Below, piece after piece: positions 11,651 through 23,984 of a DNA stretch of 64,000 nucleotides (the stretch's first letter is position 1; every line of letters begins with the position of its first letter). The stretch comes from Eupeodes corollae (taxonomy: Eukaryota > Arthropoda > Insecta > Diptera > Syrphidae). The DNA is taken from positions 50,188,946 to 50,252,945 of the forward strand of contig NC_079147.1 of the NCBI RefSeq assembly GCF_945859685.1, in the 5' to 3' direction. The notes under the pieces were generated by a model. The model worked only from the letters and a program-made list of their open reading frames with translations. It was not told where the DNA came from and ran no database searches. The translations under genes and the position numbers were made by a program.

Positions 11651-13200
11651 TAAAATGAAATAATCTACCAAGTGCGCGTTATTATAAAGACATTTTTACG
11701 ACAGTGAAATTGGAGGTGTTTGTGTCTTCTATATTAAAAATGGATATTGCGATGAGTATGGTTTCAGCCCTTGTAATTTGGCCCTTTGATCTTCACAATT
11801 TGACAAAAATATTAAGAAGACCTATTTCATGCGGCTTACTCCCACTTCATTATCAGATAGAGAAGCTAAGGCAGACAACAATAACAGCAACTTGATGAAA
11901 ACGGAAAAGCTGAAATAAAATACACAGAAATGAACAAGGCAAAAATATACCAATTTTATTTAACCAACTTTAAAACTCTATTTTCATTTAAGGATTTCTT
12001 CGACAAAACTTTACAAGTTGTCTTTTTAGAATTTCGATAAAGAAACGAAGTTCAATAAAAATGGGTCCAATGGTGCAAGTTTAAATTTAAAGGTTAACTG
12101 TACATCCGAAAGCAAGATAACAAGGACTTTCTTGGACTTATTTATCAATCAAAGGTTAAATTTTATAAAAAGACTCGAAGTTTTCTTTTGACATAAAAGC
12201 AATACTTACCATATAAGTAAGTAAACTGATTTTATAAACCGAAATTCGATTCCTATTGCTTTTCGCTAATGGAAATGAAAAAAGATGTTTAAATCAAACT
12301 TATTTGGTCATAATTCAAATACACGGTTTATCAACTGGGACGCTACAAAAGCAGAACGACAGGGACAACAAACAACGACATATTTCTTGCCGCTCTTTTG
12401 ACATTTCTCTCAATTAAGTTTTGACATTTCATGATAGAAAGATATACGAGCCAACAATGAGTCGAAATTATTAAAATCTATTACCGAAATTTGGAGTCAC
12501 TGGCCTCAACGTTAAGAGCACTACGTCCATTAAATTAAATTGACGCAAGAACTGAAGCTGCTTGACTACCAGAAACTTCGTATGTTCCTGAATTCGGCTA
12601 AGCAACAAATTGAAAATGATTTTCATGATTTTCATCACTTAAATGTTATTCTTTTACAAAACACCTAGTTTTCAAATAGTTTGAGAATTACAGACAGCTT
12701 ACAAATGCTTCTATTATTTTCAAAATTGTTTTTTAAACCAGACCAGATATAATTTAATTAAAATAAATGAGAATTAAATGGGAGACTTAAAATACAGAGA
12801 AATATAATCCGGACGATAAAGATAAGTTGAAAATATTTACCAAATAGATTTAAAACAACAGCGGGATCCTGTAGACTTAATACGTCAAAAACATCTGAGT
12901 TTATTCAACCAATAACATTTTTAGGGGCAATATCTGAAAAAACGGTGTTTTCTTACTAAGTTGTGAAAGCTGATTCAAAAACTTAGCAAAGAGCTAAATC
13001 CTTTCACTTTAAAAGTTAATTGAAGTTTGATTCTCTTTAAGAATTAATATAATTCTAGAACTATTTTAAATCACTTTTTAAATTTATTTGGAAAATTTAG
13101 ATCAATATATTTTCAAAAAATCAATTCATTAAACACTTTTTTTTTTAATAATATGTACAACAATTTTAAAAGGCTGCCCAGACATTTGCAAGTTATTATT
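11651..13200. other. AT-rich, no recognised feature
   Basis: No reading frame or repeat that I can support. The 63-codon frame at 11704-11895 shows no motif. Confidence 0.55.
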
Positions 13201-13228
13201 GGATCAAATATTAAAAAATCAAAACTTC

Positions 13229-13845
13229 TTAACATTTGCTCCAATAAGCCTTATTTTTTATTACAGCTTCACACCTATTTGTCATTGAGGTTATGAGGGC
13301 GTTTTTTGTATTCTTGGGAATGAATTGCTTTTCAGTCTGTAGTGCTTCAAAAACGACTTTTATCAACGAGAACCGCTGACGCTGGCTCCTTACTCGGAAT
13401 TTAAAAATTCTCCACAAATTTTCGATAGGATTCAGGTCAGGGGCTTAAGCTGGCCAATGAAACATTTCAACATTTTTTATCTGTTAAAATTCTTGAACAG
13501 ACTTTGAGGTGTTTTTTGGATCGTTGTCGTGTTGGAATCTTCACACCAGCGGGATCTTTTCCTCGGCATATGGAAGCATTACTGTTTAAAGTATATTTTT
13601 GTAGCCGAAAGTGTATTTTTGTGCCACTAACTTGATAAAGGGAACCACATCCCTGACCTGAAAAACAATCCCATACCATTGTTGAGCCATCTCCATGTTT
13701 CAAAGTAGCCAAAACCTGATTTGGCTTATATCGGGCCCTAAGTTCTCGCCGAATGAACGCTGTACCTCCCGAAGAAAGCATATTTAATTTTTTTTCATCG
13801 CTTCATCATTGCAAAGACCAGTTTCGGTTGTAGTAAATTTTTAGA
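13229..13845 (-). pseudogene. Tc1-type transposase relic
   Basis: On the minus strand the catalytic domain reads in order: SDEKKLNMLSSGG (first Asp), RARYKPNQVLATLKHGDGST, MVWDCFSGQGCGSLY, RFQHDNDPKNTSKSVQEF (second Asp), APDLNPIENLWRIFK (Glu of DD34E), and a C-terminal NRCEAVIKNKAYWSKC. These are Tc1-family hallmarks. Stops occur before the first Asp, inside PYAEEKIP.V, after VQEF and before APDL, plus a frameshift between the two open pieces (13467-13781 and 13229-13417). The N-terminal DNA-binding domain is absent; the 5' part is cut off near an R1 copy that starts at 13945. Confidence 0.85.
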
Positions 13846-13944
13846 TATGCGTATTTTTACAGAGTTTTGCACAAGCTTAGCTTTCGATCCCTTGAAATAA
13901 ACCCAGAAACGGTCGATTCATGGATTTTAAAAATCTTTCCTATT

Positions 13945-15350
13945 AACTTCTCATACGAAGTCCAATTTGTCGAAATGGAAAATTTGACATTTCTCAACGT
14001 TTCAAGATCCCTACAGTCGAAATAAAAGATTTTTAGAAAGATGCCTGTGCGTGCGTGTGTACGTACGTTCGTACGTTCGCGACGTTTTTTTCGTCGTCTA
14101 TAGCTCAAGAACCAGAAGAGATATCGATTTCAAATACATTTTTTATACAGATAATAAGGCAGAAAGATGCAGAAAGGGATCTCAAGAAAATTTTGTAGTT
14201 TTTTAACCATAGAAGTTTAATAAAAAGGTGAACATTTTGGTTAACCCTAAATATCTCAGAAACCAATGACGCTAGAGAATTGAATTAAAGAATTGAAAAA
14301 TCAAATTGATAGTTTTTTAATACAAAAAAAGAGGCTGGGATGCGACTCTCACTGATAACTTCCCATCCCGTCTGTCGATTTGTCTTGCTTAAAAGTTTGC
14401 AGGTTTTCGTGTGGGGTTAAAAAATTGTTAGTGGAATTATTTTTACAAATTTTAAAATTACCAACAATATTTTTCATATGAAGAAATAGTTTAGTTTGAA
14501 AATCTAGTTTTGTTCCATAGATTTTTAGTCAAAAACAAATTTTTATCAATTTTAGTAATATTTCCTAATTTTTTTAAAATTATATGAATGAAATTGATTT
14601 GAAAAATATCAAGAAGCAAAAATTATTTCTTACCAAATTTGCGTACTATTTCTTGTAGATTTTATTTTTGTATGAAAAAAACGGACTGTTGTATTTTTAT
14701 AAAACAAAAATACTACTTAATATCAAAAACAATATTTTCTGTGAAATAAAAAGTGTTTGAAGACAATACTTTTAATTTGTGTAAAGCTATTTGATTCGAG
14801 AGTACATTTTTAACAAGTTTTAGTATTGTTTTTTTTTTTGTTAGGTTTTTATATTTTGCAAAAAATACTGGAAATTAGATTTTCATCAAAATTTGACTGA
14901 TTGTTGAAAAAATATGTCTTATAATACAAAAATAGCTTTAATTTAAAATGTTTGAAAAGAGGTAAAAGGTAAATCAATTTTTACCAACTTTGTTAATTCT
15001 TTTTTTTAGGTTTTTGATTTTTTGTAAAAAAAACTGTCAATTCGATTTTGTTCAAAATTTTACTGAACGTTTTAAATCAACAATAATAATAATATAAATA
15101 AGTTTGAAGCCTAAGTAATGTGTTTTTTAGGTTTTTATTTAAAAAAAAAAAATAATTAGATTTTTTTCAAAATTTTATCAGATATTAAAAACATTTTTCG
15201 TTGCACAAAATTGTTTTGGAGATGAAATCATATTTTGGTCGTAAAACTTCCGAGGTGACAATTTTTTTTTATTTAACCGTTAATTGGATTTTTTTCCAAA
15301 AATATATTTGTTTTGTATTACGTTACAATATATAATATTAAATTTATATC
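13945..15350. repeat. R1 fold-back repeat, copy B (both arms, left arm short)
   Basis: The terminus AACTTCTCATACGAAGTCC starts at 13945. It is followed by the family blocks up to AGAAAGATGCAGAAAGGG and GGTTAACCCTAAATATCTCA, then the centre GAGGCTGGGATGCGACT at about 14331. From there an AT-rich arm runs outward to GTTACAATATATAATATTAAATT near 15350, where it stops short of the terminal blocks. The left arm lacks most of the inner tandem units. The frames at 13857-14108 are by-products of the ACGTACGTTCG-rich patch. Confidence 0.7.
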
Positions 15351-16577
15351 AAGTCAAGTTGTATGGGTGCATATCTTGAGGATTGAAGCTCGCTGGAATT
15401 GGCTGACTGCAATAAAATGTTACAGAATTTTGATAATCCAATCCGTTTCATTTGGGTGCGAAAGTGAACTTTCCAAGTCATTGCTAAAAAATATCTGGAG
15501 TTGTTAAATGACACTTTCAAAGTACAAAATCTTTTTTAATATGACAAGTTACTTTAACAGGATTGAGTATTAAATTAGTAGATCTTTTCCCTTTACAGAA
15601 CTCTTCATGGTATTGATAAGAATAAATAACGTTAAGCCATTACCATTTATTAATAGTGGATTTAAATTATGTAATTGATAAGAAAAAAATAAAATAAATA
15701 AAATAACGTTTTTAACAGGGGCACCACACTAATCGAGCTTTTTCAGAATAAAGTGAAGGGAAGAATTAATAATCTTAGAATATCATATATTCTGATTCTA
15801 TCAGTTAAAATAATTATTTTATGTCTCCGTTCCCCAGAGGTTTAAGCTTGTTTTGGCCCCCTCGAAACATTTCTTAAGAATCTTCAAACCCACATGTGCT
15901 TGGTATGATACCTTTCTTCAGAAAAAAACTGTTTTCGAAGGACATGCTTTGATACTCTCTATTCTCACTCGCTATACAAATTCCATAACAAGGACTTGGT
16001 ATCCATTAGTTATTTATATGTTTTTATTTAGTTCCTTTTTTCATTTATTTGCTCTTAAAATAAAGAACCAAAACCTACAAATAAAAACATTTAAATAAAA
16101 CGGGTTTAAGTGAAACTTTGCCACAAGGATCTCACACAGTGATGTTTGTTTTATTTATGTCTGTATATTCTGTAAATGTATAAGTGTATATTTTGTGTAT
16201 TGTGAATATAAGTTTTTGTCTCCTATCTGTCAACCATATTCTAATTTGTATTCCTGACAGTTATCAACAATTCATACAAAACTTTCTACTGTTCATCGTC
16301 AAATTTACATATTAGGAAGTTTCTTTTTTCATATATTTTGTTCGTCCTGGAATTACGAGAGTATTTTAAGGAATATAATTTATATAGAGAGATAGTACAT
16401 ACATACATACATACGTACATATACAAAAAAGAAATGAAGAGCCCCCCAACAAAAAATCCGAACTAAACTTCATTTGCCACGTTTCCGGTAGGTAAAATGT
16501 ATGTGAGTGGTTGTTTAATTTGAGTGGAATTATTTTTTTTTAATTTGTTTTGTACTTGGCAAGGACTTTTCAAAATC
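15351..16577. other. AT-rich stretch with (TACA)n microsatellite
   Basis: No gene is supported. A tetranucleotide repeat (TACA, about 4.75 units) sits at 16396-16414. The stretch ends at the assembly gap. Confidence 0.55.
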
Positions 16578-16777
16578 NNNNNNNNNNNNNNNNNNNNNNN
16601 NNNNNNNNNNNNNNNNNNNNNNNNNNNNNNNNNNNNNNNNNNNNNNNNNNNNNNNNNNNNNNNNNNNNNNNNNNNNNNNNNNNNNNNNNNNNNNNNNNNN
16701 NNNNNNNNNNNNNNNNNNNNNNNNNNNNNNNNNNNNNNNNNNNNNNNNNNNNNNNNNNNNNNNNNNNNNNNNNNNNN
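16578..16777. other. Assembly gap, 200 N
   Basis: Exactly 200 N, a standard placeholder length. Frames that appear to run through it are artefacts. Confidence 0.98.
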
Positions 16778-16787
16778 AACACCTCTT

Positions 16788-17285
16788 GATATAATATTTA
16801 GCAAACATTGTTAAGTGTTCCGGGCGGAACTTTACGCGATAAAACAAGTCTTGTCCTGGCTTAAAAAATAGTGGTATCAATATCTGATATCCGTATTTTT
16901 CTCAGATAGTCATTCTGCTATCAAATCTCTGGACTCTGATTCTACAAACTCTATAATAACTGTCGATAATCTCTTATGAAGAGGGCACAACTGTTTAATA
17001 TTCACCTTTGTTGTGTGCCGGGCCATAAAGACATTCCAGGTAACTGTTATAGGTAGATAAACTCGCCAGGAACGATACAGTACAACCGATTCTACCACGT
17101 TTGGCAAATGTGGCATACCAGTTGCTACTTGTTAGCTATTGCTAATGCAGGACGTTATGAAGAAGGCAAACACCAGGTGGGACAACATCACCACGTGTCA
17201 GGTCACGTCTGGTCTACACTATAAAAGGTGTTTGCTATCTCTAAGCAGATCGCATATAAGCTCGATAATAGTTCTCATAACACAT
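16788..17285 (+). pseudogene. LOA-type LINE, RNase H fragment
   Basis: This is the same family as the LOA element at 44-46.6 kb and matches its 45413-46250 segment: CACCTCTTGATATAATATTTAG, GTTCCGGGCGGAACTTT, TCAAATCTCTGGACTCTG, GTGCCGGGCCATAAAGACAT and CACCACGTGTCAGG. Compared with that copy it lacks the stretch between the integrase-like leader and the RNase H start. The RNase H parts (IKSLDS-type block and VPGHKDIPG) are in different frames because of indels. Its 5' side is lost in the gap. Confidence 0.8.
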
Positions 17286-17716
17286 AACACCCCTCGCCAT
17301 TTCAACTTATTTATTTTCACCATGATTTCCTTGCACCTTTATTTCCCATTCTTTATTCTCTTCTCTTTATTTCTTCGAAAAAACGCTTTCTACTTTTTTT
17401 CACAACTTTAAAAAAGTGTTTTCTGGGCCTCCTCACGGTTAACTAAAAACTTCACGCGTGGAATTCGGAGTGCAAAAAAAAATACTCAATCTTTTATCTT
17501 CATGTGTTTTTCCCCTAAATTGGAATTCTCTACGACGGATTCGATTTCTATTCTTCATGGTACAACCTGAAATCGGCATTTTGAAAGTAGTAGAAGAGTA
17601 GGTCTTTACTGATAGACTTGGCTTGCAAATCTTCTACAGGAGAAGGAGAGATAAAATGGCAGGTAAAACTTTTTGTAAATATTACTGCAACAGAAATTCA
17701 CGGACATTGTCTGTAA
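17286..17716. other. No recognised feature
   Basis: Pyrimidine-rich, non-coding. The frame at 17139-17411 is mostly Phe/Leu low-complexity sequence continuing out of the LOA fragment. Confidence 0.5.
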
Positions 17717-18205
17717 TCATATTAAAACATGAATATTTTCTGGGCCAAATGTATATCCAATATTCAGCCTAATGCGAGAACAGGTCAGGAACCGATGGAC
17801 AACACAATCTCGCACTGCAGCCTTGGAAACTCGCGCCGTGTGAACAGGAGCGTTGTCATGAAGAAGCAACACACTCGCTGCGAGTTTAGCCCGTCTTTTC
17901 TCAGTACACATCTCCACAAGCTCTCTACAGCTTGCGATTCTCACTTTTACTGAGGCGCACTGACCTTTGAAAGTTTAAAATGGTCATGAAAAATGGGGTG
18001 AATGGTATCAGTGGAAAGCTTGGTGATCTCTGCCATCATTTTCACCTTTATTTGGGCATCCTCAAGAACAAGTTTTTCGACTTCTTTGATGCTTTCTCCC
18101 GTACAAGCACTAGCTGGGGGGCCGGAGCGTGTGTCGTCTTCAATGCTATTCTCTGACGAAAGTAGCAGTAGATGTTTATTTGCTTTCTAGAAGGCAATGG
18201 GGTCA
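17717..18205 (-). pseudogene. mariner (irritans-like) copy with internal deletion
   Basis: In minus-strand order the N-terminal DNA-binding part comes first: SSENSIEDDTRSG, IKEVEKLVLEDAQIKVKMM, then STDTIHPIFHDHFKLSKVSA. The sequence then jumps to the catalytic region KRRAKLAASVLLLHDNAPVH and ARVSKAAVRDC. The segment carrying the first catalytic Asp is missing between them, so the copy is internally deleted as well as broken by stops. The HDNAPVH block is nearly identical at DNA level to that of the mariner at 33919-34545, so both are copies of one family. Confidence 0.8.
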
Positions 18206-20631
18206 TTGAAGGCCAACCTTGCTAACAATGGAAAGCAGACAAATAGACCGGTGACGAAACGTTGAATAGAAATGAGTACGACATTTAAAAAAATTGGATG
18301 GAGGTGAGTAGTGAAGGTCCCATGCCCAAAAGGGAACTTCACGAACGCAATAGGTCATCAAAAAATGCTACAACATCGTTATTGGACTGTCATAAACATT
18401 ACTTATCTTCATGGAATTCTGGAAAGATAGCCCACATTGTGCACGCAGTTTTAAATCGATATAATAGAAAGAAACCTAATCTAAGACGCACTGTAAGCCA
18501 AACCCTACCTGTGCTGTGTAAAATATTTTGAAAATAAAATGTTTTTGAAACAAAATGTTGGCTTAATTGAATGTTTGGGGGGGGGGGATTGCTGGTTAAG
18601 GAGAATGATTCGATGGAAGTGAAATTATTTTAGCTATTTCATGAAATTTTAGTAAAGTTCATATTTTATATTATTATTAAAAAATTTAATCTTGAACTTT
18701 AACCTTCATTGAGTATTTTCTTTTTATCTTTTTAGTTTTGAGCTCTGCATCAAAAACGTACTGTAGTTTATCCCTGGTGGCAATCATACTGATCCTGTAT
18801 AGATTTGGTCAATTAACCCTCATGATTGGGCTGAGATAAAAAATTTTAAAAACAATATTGTGTACAGAAAAATATATAAAATATTATTTAAAAAAGGGAC
18901 ATTGTGACTCAAATAAAAAAAAATATTTGTTTCTTATTTTTAAAACAATTATTAAATTTTATTAAATTGATATTTTTTCCCAGAAACAAAAATGTATATA
19001 GCAAAAAATAATAAATGTATAATGGTAGGTTAAAATTTTACTTGCTTTTGCTGTATATATCTTCAAATTAAAATATTTTTATATAGCAAATTTTATCAAA
19101 AACCAAAAAAGAAAAAAGAAAAAACAATTATTTCCAAAATTAGTTATTTATACCTGACAGAAAAATGAAAACTGAAATAAGAGCATACAAATATATACAA
19201 GAAACAAAAACAAAAGATCAACATAATCATTTCATTATTTTTAAATCATAAATAAGGTAAAACTTTAAGATTGGGAAACTACGGTGATTGAATATATTAT
19301 GTAGACAAAATTAAAAAATATATAAATCACATTTATACCACTATCATAATTATATAAACATAAATAAATGTAGATCAATTAAAATTAAGGACAAGAAATG
19401 TGTATATTAAAATAAACAAAAACATAGATAAAGAAACGTAGGGATACTTGACTTGGTATATTAAAAATGTGCTTTTAGCGAAAAACAAAAATTAAATTAA
19501 ATTCAATTAAAGTGTACGAGATTTTAATATTAATTTGTGCTGTTTAGACAAAATGAAAAAGAAAAATCAATATAAAAACGAACGACATACAAACATACAT
19601 ATATATTTCAAATGTGAGTTTAATTAATTTTGAACACAAAATATAATAGATAAGTATTTATCTCCGTATATATATATTTATATTATTTGACTTTACGGCA
19701 CTAGCAAGATTTAATTAAATAAAATTATGGAAATTAGTTTGTTGCAACTTTCTTGTATTGAAAAGAAAAATTATTTCAGAATAGTATGATTTTCTTTTAA
19801 ATTGCATTGTTTGCGTGAAATATATGAACGTAATGATATTTTAAAATTTTTAAAAACACTGCGTATAGTTTTGAGTTTTTTTTTTATTTCAAAACTTATT
19901 TTATTGAGTTTCGTTTCGAAAATCAATGAAGTTATGTAAAAAAAGATTGCCTTATGTTAATATCACAAAATGATAAAAAGGAATTAGGTATATAAAACTT
20001 AAAAAAGAAAAACTGAATTAAATGAATAAAAATTAAACGAAATATAAAATGGTAAAAAGCGTTTTTTTATTTTTTAAATGAAATTACTAAAAAACTTGAA
20101 CTCAAAACACAAGTAAGTATTATGACTTAATCTTGTTCAAATAAACCACTTAGATTTCTCTATAATATTATTATTTATTATGTAAGATGCTTACAGGTCC
20201 ATGGTTCGAAATAAAAGGAGAGATATAAACTTATGCTTAAAACTAAGTAAGGTGGAAATTAGTAATTGGTATAAACCTGAAACCTGGGTGATGCTAAACA
20301 CTAAACATGAATATAATTTCAAAAGTTAATTATGTAGCACATTTCAAGTTCTTGTTTAATATATAACATCTTCCGGCTGCCGCTACTTAATAAGGTTATA
20401 ATACAATAATTAATATAATTTTTATTTATAATCTTACATTTCAATTACAATTCAAACAGTTAAAGAATTCATTAATTTATTGATAGCAAACTGATAAATG
20501 CCTTACCTAAAAGATAGTTATTTTAATATTAGTGGATTGTTTTTAAAGTTTTGAAGATTTCAATAATTCTTTTGTCTTAAGTCTACTAGATCTTTAACAT
20601 TTCATGCCTTCATTTTGAACGAACTTTTTCT
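18206..20631. other. Very AT-rich, no gene; G11 tract
   Basis: There is an unidentified 77-codon frame (18298-18531, plus) just before an AAATAAAA signal-like run, with no recognised motif. An 11-base G tract lies at 18577-18587. From 18600 to 20600 the sequence is about 80 per cent A+T by eye and shows no reading frame or family resemblance. Confidence 0.55.
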
Positions 20632-20797
20632 TTACTCTTACTTACTTAAGGTGGCGCTACAGTCCGGGGCAGACCTGGGCCTTTACCAACATGCGTCTCC
20701 AGCCAGCTCGGTCCCTAGCTAGCTGTCTACAGTTTCGCACGGCAAGTTGGTTGAGGTCCTCTCCAAAAGGGTGCTCAACCTGAGTCGCGGTCTTCCG

Positions 20798-22074
20798 CTA
20801 CTCGGGGTTGTATTTGAAGACCTTCCGGTCTGGAGCGTTGATGTCCATCCGCTCTACATGACCTAGCCATCTTAGCCGTTGGACTTTAATTCTGCTAACT
20901 AGGTCAGTGCACAGTTCGCCGTTATACCTTCTCCTCCATTCTCCATCTATGCGTACGGGACCAAAAATCACCCGAAGAATTTTTCTTTCGAAACATCCTA
21001 AGACGCTTTCATCTTTCTTTGACAGGGTCCAGGTCTCAGCGCCATAGATTTTAGATGCTCTAGAGAGGATTTTACTTCTCAATTGCCTCTAAGTCCAAAG
21101 AAGCAGCGATTTGCAAGAGTTATTATTCGTTTGATTTCAGCGCTGGTGTCGTTGTCTCTATTAATAGCGGTGCCTAGGTAGACAAAGTCCTTAACTACCC
21201 CAAAGTTATAGATGTCCATGGTGACGTTTTATCCAAGCCTTCGTTGTTCAGTGTCCTTTTTTGATGACAGCATATACTTGGTCTTGCCCTCATTAACCAC
21301 TAAACCCATCTTCTTCGCATCCGTCGCAATGCTCAAAAACGCTCCACTGACATCACGCTTTGATCTTCCAATTATGTCAATATTATCTGCATATCCGAGT
21401 AATTGGATGGACCTTTGGAAGATTGTGCTACTGGTGTTGTAAGTTGAGTTTTGCACAATTCTTTCCAGAACGATGTTGAAGAAGTCGCATGACAGTGCAT
21501 CGCCTTGTCTAAAACCTTTTTTGATATCAAATGCATCGGTAAGATCTTTTCCGACCCTGATAGAGCATCGTGCATTCTCCATCGTCATTCTGCACAAACG
21601 GATAAGTTTGACAGGGATGCCAAAACTAGACATTGCTCGGTAGAGTTCTTCCCTATAGATGCTCGCATACGCGGCTTTAAAATCGATAAAGAGATGGTTT
21701 ATATCGATTTGAAGCTCCTAGGTTTTTTCCAAGATCTGCCGTAGTGTGAATATTTGGTCGATAGTGGACTTTCCTGGTCTGAAGCCACACTGATAAGGAC
21801 CAATCAGGTTGTTGACGAATGGCTTCAGACGTTCACATAATTCGGCAGAGAGGATCTTACACGCAATGTTAAGGAGACTGATGCCTCTGTAGTTGGCGCA
21901 GTTTACTATGCTGAGCTTCCACTCATCGGGCATTCTTTCTTCCGACCATATTTTGCAGATGAGTTGGTGCATGCTCCCTACCAAGTCATCGCCTGCTGCT
22001 TTGAATAGTTCGGCAGCGATGCCGTCAGCTCCAGCAGCTTTGTTTGACTTAAGTTTAGATATAGCTATCTTCAC
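20798..22074 (-). pseudogene. RTE reverse transcriptase and C-terminal domain (copy 1)
   Basis: Three open pieces cover the RT. From 22074: SNKAAGADGIAAELFKAAGD and NYRGISLL (motifs 1-2), FRPGKSTIDQIFTLRQILE, then a frameshift near 21718. From about 21680: FIDFKAAY (motif A, with a catalytic Asp), FRQGDALSCDFFNIVLE (motif B) and GYADNIDIIG (motif C). The second catalytic Asp of YADD is Asn here. The C-terminal part (21082-20798) gives YGAETWTLSKKDESVLGCFE and RILRVIFGPV-like blocks. At least three shifts or stops and the D-to-N change mean it cannot be active. Confidence 0.8.
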
Positions 22075-22456
22075 TTCGTTAAGGTCGGGTAGGCTGTTGA
22101 TCTGCGTCGCCGAGGTTGAGTGGTTCTATCTCCCTTACAGCGGAATTCGGTTCGTCATCGCCGTAATATTATTTGGAGAAGTGATCTTTCCATATTCTCA
22201 GCATCGACTGCGGTTCTACTACGATGTTCCCCTGATCGTCTTTACAGGCTTCGGATCGTGGCTGGTACCCTTGGGAGGTTATTTTTACCTTTTGGTAAAA
22301 TTTACGAACCTCATTCTTGTTGTGACATACCTCTATCTCCTCCAACGCGTGCTTCTCATGCTCTCTTTTTTTCCGTCTAAGAAGCCGGTGTTCCTCCCTC
22401 CTCTTCTGCTCGTAGAGCTCGCGAGCAGCTCTAGTCCTTTTGTGCAGCGCCGTTTT

Positions 22457-23614
22457 CTATGACTCTTGTTTCGCTGCGTGCGCTTGCCGGCATTCGTCGT
22501 CAAACCAGGGGTTTCGCTGTGGTGGCCGTGTGAAATCTAGCACTTCAGAGGCGGCATCTCTGATGGCTGAAAGGCAATGTTGCCACTGGTTTTCATTGCT
22601 TAATGCAGGAAGCATAGGACTCCTTAAGAGGTTATTAGAGACTCGATCGGAAAAGGACATAGCAGTCTCTTGTGATTGTAGACGTCTAACGTCGAATCTT
22701 CTCACAGTACTTCCTTGTTTTGGCTTGGATCGGGATATCCGTAGCCGTACCTTGGCTACAACGAGGTAGTGGTCCGAGTCAATGTTGGCCTCTCGCAATG
22801 TTAGGATATCCTGTATACTGGAGAAGTGTCGTGCGTCGATCGCAATGTGGTCAATCTGGTTGACGGTTGTTTGATCAGGAGATTCCCATGTCCCCTTGTG
22901 GATATTAAGATGTGTGAACTGATTACTAGCTACCAGAACGTCTCGCCCCCCAGCGAAATCGACCAGCCTGAATCCGTTGTCGGAGGTGGTGTCGTGCAGG
23001 CTGTATCTCCCGATTGTGCCACCAAAAATGTCTGCTCTTCCTAGCTTGGCATTAAAATCTTCTAAGACAATTTTAATGTCATAGCCAGGGCACTGCTCGT
23101 ATGTCTTGTCCAAGAGCTCGAAGAATATGTCTTTGGTGTCTTCATCTTTCTTCTCTATTGGGGCATGCGCGCATATTAGTCTTATGTTGGCGAATTTAGC
23201 CTTGATGCGGATTGTCGTGATGCGCTCGTTCACACTGTTGAAACTCAAGACTTTTTGCCTAAGCCTAGTTCCAACAAAAAATCCAAATAGACGCTGTATT
23301 TGTTCTCGATAGCAGTCGCCGCCGTAGTAGATATCGCAGTCTTTTAGTTTGCGTTTGCCCGGTCCATCAATTCGCACTTCTTGGATGGCTGTAATATCTG
23401 CCTTGCAGCAGTTTAGGGCTTCCGCTAATTGTTCGGATGCACATGGTCTGTTAAGGGACTTAACATTCCACGTACATATCCGAAGTTCGTTGTCCTTATT
23501 TCGTTTGCGTGGGTTGTCAACAGTGAATCCGTCCGTATCCGAGGCTTGTTGGTGCTTCAAAACTAAAGGTATTTTTACGTGGCCAGAAAGACACCCCGAC
23601 CGCACAACCCCCAA
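22457..23614 (-). pseudogene. RTE endonuclease domain (copy 1)
   Basis: A 385-codon open frame; the Met at 23614 is simply the first in frame. The apurinic-type endonuclease fold starts near residue 43. Visible motifs are CTWNV (47-51, metal-binding Asn), QEVR (78-81, catalytic Glu), DFNAKLG (186-192), QIDHI (253-257) and SDHYLV (280-285, catalytic His). In the third motif the residue before D is Glu (LEDFN), while the copy at 57 kb has Gly (LGDFN), so this copy carries a G-to-E change next to the active site. The frame continues about 95 residues into the basic linker and ends in a frameshift at the HAAKQES position. Confidence 0.85.
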
Positions 23615-23984
23615 CCTGGAGGGCCAGATCCTTAGTTTAATTCCAAGGAAGGGGAGCCGGATAAACCGCTCCTTACAGGCCTGGGCTCCGAATATGTCGA
23701 AGAAGCCCTATAAGTTGTTCACTAAGTAGTTCAACCTTACTGGAACTGTAGCCGCCACCGTTGATTACATCTCGAGAATTCGTCCGCTGCCGTCTGGATA
23801 AGGAGAGGTTTCTTAGTGGAAACACCTCTCCCCCCTCTCTTGTTTGCTGCCCCCTACAACTTTCCACTGGGGTTGGAACCCAATCTCCAGTTGAGGTACT
23901 AGGCACCCGATGTTCACCACGTGGAGGTGTATAGACAGAGGTGGGTTTTGAGAAAAACCTGTGGACGCTTGTGTCCTTTTAAAT

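Larger units (their letters stand above)
20632..23930 (-). mobile_element. RTE-type non-LTR retrotransposon, near full length (copy 1)
   Basis: One polyprotein-type element on the minus strand: 5' region (23930-23620), endonuclease (23480-22740), linker (22700-22100), RT (22074-21229), C-terminal domain (21180-20760), and a short 3' end GGCGCCACC-like stretch followed by (AAGT)n at 20632-20650. RTE elements move by target-primed reverse transcription, nicking DNA with the endonuclease and copying their RNA at the nick. About 3.3 kb matches the usual RTE size, so this copy is structurally complete but frameshifted. It lies beside a gypsy fragment at its 5' end. Confidence 0.85.

Noticed and set aside
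13857..14108. Protein-like frame rich in Arg/Thr/His
   Set aside because: It arises from the ACGTACGTTCG-type simple patch inside the R1 repeat, and the same patch recurs in other copies in other frames.
16463..16880. Several long open frames across the first N run
   Set aside because: They exist only because N codons were read as open; the real flanks give a few codons each.
22440..23729. Plus-strand open frames opposite the RTE endonuclease (22440-22769, 22826-23044, 23349-23729 and others)
   Set aside because: They are antisense shadows of a recognisable endonuclease and linker with intact motifs on the minus strand.
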